Assembly: GCA_021825955.1 (NCBI GenBank)
Contig: JAKAEH010000004.1
Coordinates: forward strand, 1 to 12,905
DNA length: 12,905 nucleotides
Direction of reading: 5' to 3'
Source: a bacterium
GTDB taxonomy: Bacteria > Patescibacteria > Microgenomatia > Levybacterales > UBA12049
Positions 7,436-12,905 of the stretch are shown piece after piece. Under the pieces are notes generated by a model, which worked only from the letters and a program-made list of their open reading frames with translations, did not search any database and was not told the origin of the DNA. How positions within the stretch are numbered: position 1 is the first letter of the stretch; each line of letters opens with the position of its first letter. The position numbers and the translations under genes are program-made.

Positions 7436-8254
7436 CTACTCTTTATTAAGAATTTCGTATAACTCTTTAACTTTAGGACCTGTCACATCGATATCGCCTT
7501 TAATTATGATTGATATTTTAGCCTGTGTTCTTGATTGTGAAATTGCGACGCGGTTAAAAGATAGCTTTTCCTCAAGTCTTTTAGCCATTTCATCAAGCTC
7601 CGGAACCCAAAGTTTATGTGTTTTGTTTTTTGGCTCTCTTGTTTCCAAATCTCCCTTAGCCTGCCTTGCTAATTCTTCTGTCTGTCTGACTGTGCTGCTT
7701 TCCTTAAGGATTTTCTTAAAAAGTTCGAGCATTAACTTTGGATCACCCAATGAAATAAGCGGTCTTACGTGTCCTTCTGTTATAACCCCTGCAACCAATG
7801 CATCCTTTATCGCATCCGGAAGAGATAAAAGCCTGATAGTATTGGAGATTGTTGGTGCACTTTTTCCGACTTTTCTTGCTACCTCGTTTGTTCCTAAACC
7901 GAATTCTTCAATTAATCTTTTATAAGCAAGCGCTCTTTCAATAGGATTTAAGTCTTCTCTTTGAACGTTTTCCACGATCGACATTTCTAGCATTCCCTGA
8001 GGTGTGGTTTCTTTGATTACAACCGGAACTTTTGCCAACCCCAACACTTTTGCTGCTCTCCATCTTCTTTCTCCAGCAATAATTTGATATCCTGCCGGGG
8101 TTCTTGCTACTACAATCGGCTCTAGTATTCCTTGTTCTCTTATCGAATCAACTAGTTCCTGAAGTGAATCAGGGGCAATTATTCCTCTAGGCTGAAGCGG
8201 GTTTGCCTGAAGAAGATTAATCTCAAGCTCAAAAATATTATCTATTTTATCCAT
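7436..8254 (-). CDS. parB: Chromosome-partitioning protein ParB
   Basis: ParB binds parS sites near the replication origin, spreads as a CTP-dependent clamp, and works with ParA to segregate the chromosome. The 272-residue protein has the family layout: an N-terminal segment with NPLQPR, the CTP-binding box [15 protein letters not shown] (about 55-69), the second box [14 protein letters not shown] (95-108), a helix-turn-helix with [21 protein letters not shown] (about 120-140), GHVRPL (161-166, usually GHARAL), and a C-terminal dimerisation region. Its ATG overlaps the rpmA stop by 8 nt (ATGGATAA), with no clear Shine-Dalgarno, so translation is probably coupled to L27. No parA lies beside it and I saw no consensus parS in the window. 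ParB is preferred over Noc because nothing points to a nucleoid-occlusion paralogue. Confidence 0.93.
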   Translation of the reverse strand: MDKIDNIFELEINLLQANPLQPRGIIAPDSLQELVDSIREQGILEPIVVARTPAGYQIIAGERRWRAAKVLGLAKVPVVIKETTPQGMLEMSIVENVQREDLNPIERALAYKRLIEEFGLGTNEVARKVGKSAPTISNTIRLLSLPDAIKDALVAGVITEGHVRPLISLGDPKLMLELFKKILKESSTVRQTEELARQAKGDLETREPKNKTHKLWVPELDEMAKRLEEKLSFNRVAISQSRTQAKISIIIKGDIDVTGPKVKELYEILNKE

Positions 8255-8498
8255 TCAAAATTTCAATAAACTTTTTACCTTTTAACAATTTAAAATTAAC
8301 TACTCCGTCTAAAAGAGCAAACAACGTAAAATCTCTTCCCATTGAAACTCCCTTACCTGCATGAAACTTAGTTCCCTTTTGTCTGACTAAGATATTTCCG
8401 GCAATGGCTTTCTGTCCGCCATAAATCTTAACGCCTAAACGTTTTGGTTTTGAATCTCTATTTCCTTTTACTGCGCCTTGCGCCTTTGTATGTGCCAT
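8247..8498 (-). CDS. rpmA: Large-subunit ribosomal protein bL27
   Basis: bL27 sits in the 50S subunit with its N-terminal tail near the peptidyl-transferase centre. The 83-residue protein follows the family closely: [19 protein letters not shown], then [32 protein letters not shown] and a short C-terminal strand. The tail starts directly at MAHTKA, so it lacks the cleavable extension known from Firmicutes. The usual NGRDS is GNRDS here. It has the only clear Shine-Dalgarno I found in the window, AAGGT at 8507-8511, 8 nt before the ATG, and its own promoter after rplU. It is followed at once, with overlap, by parB. Confidence 0.97.
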   Translation of the reverse strand: MAHTKAQGAVKGNRDSKPKRLGVKIYGGQKAIAGNILVRQKGTKFHAGKGVSMGRDFTLFALLDGVVNFKLLKGKKFIEILNG

Positions 8499-8526
8499 AG
8501 TTATTTACCTTCGTGAAAACTGTTAT

Positions 8527-8556
8527 ATTTTAGCTTGACTTTTCACAATCTGTCAA
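8527..8556 (-). promoter_or_regulatory. Sigma-70-type promoter for rpmA-parB
   Basis: On the minus strand, consensus TTGACA (8556-8551), an 18-nt spacer and TAAAAT (8532-8527) lie between the rplU stop and rpmA. The predicted start near 8520 gives a leader of about 22 nt that contains the AAGGT ribosome binding site. This would let rpmA and parB be transcribed apart from rplU. Confidence 0.65.
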
Positions 8557-8572
8557 GATATCAAAGAGTATC

Positions 8573-8929
8573 TTATTTAGCTTTTTCTTTTACTTCTTTT
8601 TTGGGTTTTTCTTCTGTCTTTGCTCCGAATTTTTCTATCTGTACTTTTGTTAAACTCGCCCTAAAGCCCATTACTTTTCTGTATCTGACTTTTGCTTTAA
8701 ATTTAGATACCCTTACCTTGTCTCCTTTTATATTCTCTAAAACTTTTCCCTCGACTTTTTCCGTTAAAAATGGTTTTCCGATTTTAACATTCCCATCGTT
8801 AACCATTAGCAAGACTTCATCAAAATTAACCTTATCGTCTTTTTCCAAGGCTAATCTATCAACTTCAATTATATCTCCCTCTGAAACTTTGTATTGTTTT
8901 CCGCCTGTTTTGATTACTGCGTATTTCAT
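8573..8929 (-). CDS. rplU: Large-subunit ribosomal protein bL21
   Basis: bL21 binds 23S rRNA in the 50S subunit. The start MKYAVIKTGGKQYKVSEGD is the classic bL21 opening, followed by the beta-barrel part with DEVLLM and GKPFL, and the C-terminal basic hairpin. The usual GHRQ of that hairpin is GFRA here (KVMGFRASLTKVQI). At 118 residues it is about 15 longer than the common size of roughly 103, because of a Lys/Glu-rich tail (EEKPKKEVKEKAK). rplU before rpmA is a common bacterial order. A -10 box lies so close to the ATG that the mRNA from it would have almost no leader, and there is no Shine-Dalgarno. The rodA stop is 23 nt upstream, so read-through transcription is also likely. Confidence 0.96.
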   Translation of the reverse strand: MKYAVIKTGGKQYKVSEGDIIEVDRLALEKDDKVNFDEVLLMVNDGNVKIGKPFLTEKVEGKVLENIKGDKVRVSKFKAKVRYRKVMGFRASLTKVQIEKFGAKTEEKPKKEVKEKAK

Positions 8930-8937
8930 AACGATTA

Positions 8938-8946
8938 ATTATAGCA
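8938..8946 (-). promoter_or_regulatory. Extended -10 promoter immediately before rplU
   Basis: The minus strand reads TGCTATAAT, a perfect -10 with TGn extension, ending 8 nt before the rplU ATG. The predicted transcript start is near 8931, giving a leader of about 2 nt. No good -35 is visible. It lies in the 23-nt gap after rodA. Confidence 0.55.
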
Positions 8947-8952
8947 AATAAC

Positions 8953-10035
8953 TCATCTAATTTCTAGAACTTCTCTTGATCTTTCCCTTTTTGATATAGA
9001 ACTTAAGAAACCAAGGAAAATAAAATTCGATAAAAGAGAGCTTCCCCCAGCCGAGACAAATGGAAGCGTAACTCCCACGATTGGGATTATCCCTATGTTC
9101 ATGCCGACGTTTACAAAAATCTGAATTAGAAAAGCAAAGAATACAATTGCAGAAAAAGTTCTGGAAAATTTATCATTGCTGTTTATAAAAATAGTATATA
9201 TCTTATACAAAAGAATTATAAAACAAACTAACAGTATCGCCGACCCAATAAATCCAAGCTGTTCCGAGATCGAAGCAAATATAAAATCAGTTTGTCTTTC
9301 AGGCAAGAATCTTAAACCCGATTGAGTACCTTGACCCAAGCCTTTTCCTAAAAACATACCTGATCCTACTGCAATTACGGATTGAATTGCGTTATAAGAT
9401 GTTCCTAAAGGATCGCTTCCGGGATTTAAATAAGTCAAGATCCTCTGTCTTTGATAATCATGCAAGAATGACCAAAAAACAGGAAAAGAAATAATTGCCG
9501 GAGCTAATATTCCTAAAAAATACCTAAACGGAAAACCCATATAAAGAATTGTAAAGACTACCACTCCTACATAAATTAAAGCATCTCCCAAATCGGGCTG
9601 TATAAAAATTAGTCCGGCTAGAGGAAGAGTTAATAGTATGATTTGCAAAAAGGATTTAAAATTAAAATTTTTCTTTTCAGACAGATAGCCTGCTAAACTA
9701 ATGGCCAAAAAGGGTTTAAGTACCTCTGAAAATTGAATCCTAAACCCAAAGATATCAATCCATCTGACAGAACCTCTGCTCTCAAATCCGATAAAAAATA
9801 CCAAAACAAAAAGAAAAAAAGAAATTATATAAATCGGTTTAGCATAAAAACTTAAAATTTTATAATTGGCCTGGGAAAAAAATAAAAACGCAGTAAATGA
9901 AACTACCAAAAAAACCAACTGGCTTTTAAAAAAAACCGGATTCAGGGAAAAAAGTGTAAACAGACTTACGATTACTAGAGCAATTACCGGAAGCACTAAC
10001 TGCCAGTCGAAATTCAATAGAATATTCCTATTCAT
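8953..10035 (-). CDS. rodA: SEDS-family peptidoglycan glycosyltransferase RodA
   Basis: RodA polymerises lipid II into glycan strands in the membrane during cell elongation, with a class B PBP as partner. The 360-residue protein has about ten membrane segments and the SEDS marks in order: ESRGSVRWIDI (85-95), FIQPDLGDAL (144-153), YQRQRILTYLNPGSDPLG (194-211), GKGLGQGTQ (230-238), FLPERQTDFIFA (243-254) and GIIPIVGVTLPFVSAGGSS near the end. Asp250 in QTDFIF matches the essential extracellular Asp of the family. One oddity is IQFSE (100-104), where the family usually has QPSE. RodA is favoured over FtsW by the PERQTDFIF and NPGSDPLG sequences. Its ATG overlaps the ileS stop by 8 nt (ATGAATAG). 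No PBP2, mreB or mreC is in the window. Confidence 0.92.
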   Translation of the reverse strand: MNRNILLNFDWQLVLPVIALVIVSLFTLFSLNPVFFKSQLVFLVVSFTAFLFFSQANYKILSFYAKPIYIISFFLFVLVFFIGFESRGSVRWIDIFGFRIQFSEVLKPFLAISLAGYLSEKKNFNFKSFLQIILLTLPLAGLIFIQPDLGDALIYVGVVVFTILYMGFPFRYFLGILAPAIISFPVFWSFLHDYQRQRILTYLNPGSDPLGTSYNAIQSVIAVGSGMFLGKGLGQGTQSGLRFLPERQTDFIFASISEQLGFIGSAILLVCFIILLYKIYTIFINSNDKFSRTFSAIVFFAFLIQIFVNVGMNIGIIPIVGVTLPFVSAGGSSLLSNFIFLGFLSSISKRERSREVLEIR

Positions 10036-12905
10036 CTTTTAAAACCATAAACTTGTCATCTATTATTATTTTTGCAATCAAAGCCTTTCTTTTTAGATAC
10101 TCTTCATGTTCCTGTGGATAAAAAGGTATTTTTACTATTACTTTTTCATTAGGCAAAGTCTTTAAGCTTTTTCTCTCTTCCTGAATTTTTCTCACGATGT
10201 CTCTGGCAAGACCAAAATTTAAATCTAAATTGTCATCACTTGTTTTTGCCGCAACACTAAACAAATCGCTTTTTTTATCGAACTTCAATTCGTAAACGTT
10301 GATTTCTTTTTTTACAGTCTCCAATACTTTATCCGTAATCTCTTTGGGTCCGGAGTACGTCATAAATTTTATCGGAATTCTTACTTTAACTTCAGACTGC
10401 TTCCTTAAAGCATGCGCCTGCTCGACAAGTTGCCTTGCTAGTTCTATTTCGCTTTGAAGATCTTTATCTATTAAAGAATCGTCCGCCTCTGGCCAATCGG
10501 CTAAGTGAACTGATTCTTTTCCGGTTAGGTTTGTATAAATTTCTTCCGAAACAAACGGCAAAAAAGGTGCAAGGATTAATGAAAGCTTTACTAAAACAGT
10601 ATATAAAGTTTCATAACAATTAATCTTATCTTTTTCATCTTCTGCGGACGGGCCTATCCTGTCTCTGCTTCTTCTGATATACCAAAGCGACAAATCACTG
10701 ACAAAATTTTCTATTTCTCCGGAGGCTTTTTGAATATCATAGCTTTCTAAATATTGAGTAGTTTTTTTAATCAAATCGTTTAATTTAGATTGTATCCATA
10801 GGTCAAGTATGTTATTTGAGTAATTATTTTGTTCTTTTTTTGGTTTCCATTCATCTACGGTAGCATAGGTAATAAAGAAGTTATAGATATTCCAAAGCAT
10901 AAGATGGAATTGTCTTCTGGTTTCGTCAGCCTTCTTATACCCAAATAAAAGATTCTGTTCCGGATTATGAACAGCAAACATCCAGCGCATAACATCTACT
11001 CCAATCTTGTCCGCTCCTTCATTAAATTCGATAGAATTTCCCCACGACTTATGCATCGGTCTTCCGTCTTCTCCGAGCATTGACGCAAAACCCAAAACTG
11101 TTTTGAAAGGATTTGTTTTTTCCAAAACCGTAGACATTGCTATCAACGAATAAAACCAATTCTTAAATTGTCCCGGAAAAGATTCTGTAATAAAATCTGC
11201 AGGATACCAATCGCTCCAATATTTCTTGTCTGTGGTATAACTTAATTTTTTGGTCTTTGGATCGACATATGTTGAAAAAGGAACAATACCCGCATCCAGC
11301 CAAACGTTTCCTACATCATTTATTCGATCGACCTTTTTACCGCATTTTGTACATTTTATTTTAACGTCATCTATAAATGGCTTATGAGGACTGTGACCTT
11401 CAAAAGTGTCCCAGCCTTCTATAGATTTTTCCTTCAATTCTTCTTTTGAGCCTATCACTTCAAAATTCCCACATTCTTGGCACTCAAATATTGGGAGTGC
11501 TAATCCCCAGTATCTATTCTTTTTACTTATTAGCCAATCGTGCATGTTTGAAAGCCAATCAAGCTCTCTTTCTAATCCAAACTCAGGTCGCCATGAAATC
11601 ATTTTTGCCGTATCCATCATTTGCTCTCTAAGAGTTTTTCCTGTCTTTCCGCTTTCTTTAAGATCCATAGCGATATACCATTCTAATGTCACTTTCCAGA
11701 CTAATTCGGTTTTGCATCTCCAGCATGCAGGATATCTGTGCGTATAATTTAAGGTTTTAAGAAGAAACTTACCGTTATCTAAATTCTTTAAATAATCAAT
11801 TATCAGCTCCGGATGCTTTTTTGCATTCTGTCCGCTAAATTCATTCATTCCGTCAAGATAAGATGCGTCATCGGAAATCAGAGAGATAATCGAAAGCTTT
11901 TCTTTTTTACCGAGATCAAAATCTTCTTTTCCCGCACCCGGTGCAACGTGCAATAAACCCGTTCCTTCGGTCGAGACAACTATTTCTGACCCGTCTACAA
12001 CACTATGGAAAGTATCAGGATTTTCTTTTCTTGCTTCTGCAACAAGAGGCAGATTATCAAACGGTGCCTCGTATTTTAAACCGACTAATTCTTTTCCGCT
12101 TATCTCTTTTATCTCTTTCCACTCCTCAATTGTTTCTGAAAAAATATAATCAAATACCGACATCGTCTTTCCTTTTAATTCCCTTGTCGGAGTATTCCCT
12201 AAATCGTCTTTCCCAATAAGTATGATTTTTTCTTTTGTATTTTTATTCTCGTAGATTTTATATTCAAACTTTGTGTTTACACCGACTGCGACGTTTGCCG
12301 GAACCGTCCATGGAGTCGTTGTCCAGATCAAAAGAAAAGTGTTTTCCCAACCTTTTGTAGTAATTGGAAATTTGGCAAAAATAGTTTCATGAGTCAGTTC
12401 TTTATAATCCTCGGTTAACATCTCGTGCTGTGAGATTGCAGTTTCGCATCTTGGACACCACGGAACAGAATCTTTGCCTTTATATATCCAGCCTTTGTCA
12501 AAACATGTTTTTAAGAAATGCCAGATCATATAGTTGTTCTCGTCAGACATCGTATAGTATGAATTGTCCCAGTCCATAAAATAGGCGAGTCTTTGGCTCT
12601 GTTTTGCCTGAATTTCCGAATATTTAATTACTCTCTGTTTACAAAGGTTAACAAACTTGGCGATACTCTCTTTTTTATTCCCTTCAACGAGGTTTTCTAT
12701 ATCTTTTTTATTTCTAATTCCTAATTCTTTCTCCACTTCTACTTCTACCCATAGTCCTTGACAATCAAAGCCATTTTGAAATCTTTGTCTATATCCCCTC
12801 ATGTTCCAAAATCTCTGCCACAAGTCTTTATAGGTCCTTCCCCAGGCATGGTGAACACCCATCGGGTTATTGGCCGTAATAGGCCCGTCTAAAAACGAAT
12901 ATCTT
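10028..12905 (-). CDS. ileS: Isoleucyl-tRNA synthetase, N-terminus beyond the window
   Basis: IleRS charges tRNA-Ile and edits mischarged valine. The frame continues past the Met at 12862 to the window edge (RYSFLDGPITANNP), so the true start is outside. Visible parts in order are the Rossmann core, two CxxC pairs (CPRC, CWRC), the editing domain with WTTTPWTVPAN and GTGLLHVAPGAGKEDF, two more CxxC pairs (CQEC, CTKC), DVGNVWLDAG, the second half of the core, and the anticodon-binding helices. Both class I signatures are altered. HIGH reads GVHH (12848-12859) and KMSKS reads PMHKS (11045-11059); the second His and the catalytic second Lys remain. It lacks the C-terminal cysteine cluster of E. 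coli-type IleRS. IleRS rather than ValRS or LeuRS is based on overall motif order. rodA overlaps its end. Confidence 0.9.
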   Translation of the reverse strand, partial: RYSFLDGPITANNPMGVHHAWGRTYKDLWQRFWNMRGYRQRFQNGFDCQGLWVEVEVEKELGIRNKKDIENLVEGNKKESIAKFVNLCKQRVIKYSEIQAKQSQRLAYFMDWDNSYYTMSDENNYMIWHFLKTCFDKGWIYKGKDSVPWCPRCETAISQHEMLTEDYKELTHETIFAKFPITTKGWENTFLLIWTTTPWTVPANVAVGVNTKFEYKIYENKNTKEKIILIGKDDLGNTPTRELKGKTMSVFDYIFSETIEEWKEIKEISGKELVGLKYEAPFDNLPLVAEARKENPDTFHSVVDGSEIVVSTEGTGLLHVAPGAGKEDFDLGKKEKLSIISLISDDASYLDGMNEFSGQNAKKHPELIIDYLKNLDNGKFLLKTLNYTHRYPACWRCKTELVWKVTLEWYIAMDLKESGKTGKTLREQMMDTAKMISWRPEFGLERELDWLSNMHDWLISKKNRYWGLALPIFECQECGNFEVIGSKEELKEKSIEGWDTFEGHSPHKPFIDDVKIKCTKCGKKVDRINDVGNVWLDAGIVPFSTYVDPKTKKLSYTTDKKYWSDWYPADFITESFPGQFKNWFYSLIAMSTVLEKTNPFKTVLGFASMLGEDGRPMHKSWGNSIEFNEGADKIGVDVMRWMFAVHNPEQNLLFGYKKADETRRQFHLMLWNIYNFFITYATVDEWKPKKEQNNYSNNILDLWIQSKLNDLIKKTTQYLESYDIQKASGEIENFVSDLSLWYIRRSRDRIGPSAEDEKDKINCYETLYTVLVKLSLILAPFLPFVSEEIYTNLTGKESVHLADWPEADDSLIDKDLQSEIELARQLVEQAHALRKQSEVKVRIPIKFMTYSGPKEITDKVLETVKKEINVYELKFDKKSDLFSVAAKTSDDNLDLNFGLARDIVRKIQEERKSLKTLPNEKVIVKIPFYPQEHEEYLKRKALIAKIIIDDKFMVLKDE

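Noticed and set aside
7436..8254. Search for parS sites near parB
   Set aside because: I looked for the TGTTTCACGTGAAACA-type palindrome by eye in and around parB and found no match.
8534..8557. Inverted repeat CTTGAC/GTCAAG between rplU and rpmA as a terminator or operator
   Set aside because: The arms are only 6 nt with a 12-nt loop and no T-run follows. One arm is simply the -35 TTGACA, so chance is a sufficient explanation.
11406..11747. Open frame on the + strand opposite ileS
   Set aside because: It is antisense to a strongly conserved synthetase region and shows no recognisable motif or start signal. Other + strand frames in ileS, parB and rplU were dropped for the same reason.

Overview
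The window looks like chromosomal DNA from a Candidate Phyla Radiation (Patescibacteria) bacterium, possibly of the Microgenomates group. The reasons are the AT-rich, tightly packed genes, envelope glycosyltransferase families common in those genomes, and divergent forms of universal proteins (IleRS, L21, L27). The lineage is an inference from protein style and I ran no search. TGA works as a stop (rodA), so the UGA-as-glycine code of SR1/Gracilibacteria does not apply.

Layout: (A) 1-2731, + strand: two polytopic membrane proteins, the end of a GT-C/GT39-like glycosyltransferase and a PTPS-related/YfhO-like protein. (B) 2705-4666, - strand: a GT4 glycosyltransferase, a TylF-type O-methyltransferase, and after it a 32-codon remnant of a second glycosyltransferase C-terminus. 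A and B together are a surface-glycan locus that has been rearranged. (C) 4753-6699, + strand: a secreted protein joining a six-bladed kelch propeller to a C39-like cysteine peptidase domain, divergent from the GT4 gene. (D) tRNA-Val(CAC), - strand, divergent from signal peptidase I (lepB, + strand). (E) 7436 to the window end, - strand: a housekeeping run of ileS (5' end outside the window), rodA, rplU, rpmA and parB. ileS/rodA and rpmA/parB each overlap by 8 nt, which suggests translational coupling.

The housekeeping run joins translation (IleRS, L21, L27), cell elongation (RodA) and chromosome segregation (ParB). LepB would process exported proteins such as the kelch/peptidase protein, whose signal peptide is clear.

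The observations most worth a second look are the glycosyltransferase remnant beside the methyltransferase gene, the kelch-peptidase fusion with recently homogenised repeats, -10 boxes placed 8 nt before the start codons of rplU and the kelch gene (a leaderless-mRNA geometry), and an IleRS with altered HIGH and KMSKS motifs. I found no CRISPR array, insertion sequence, defence system or parS site. No stretch over 300 bases lacks a gene.
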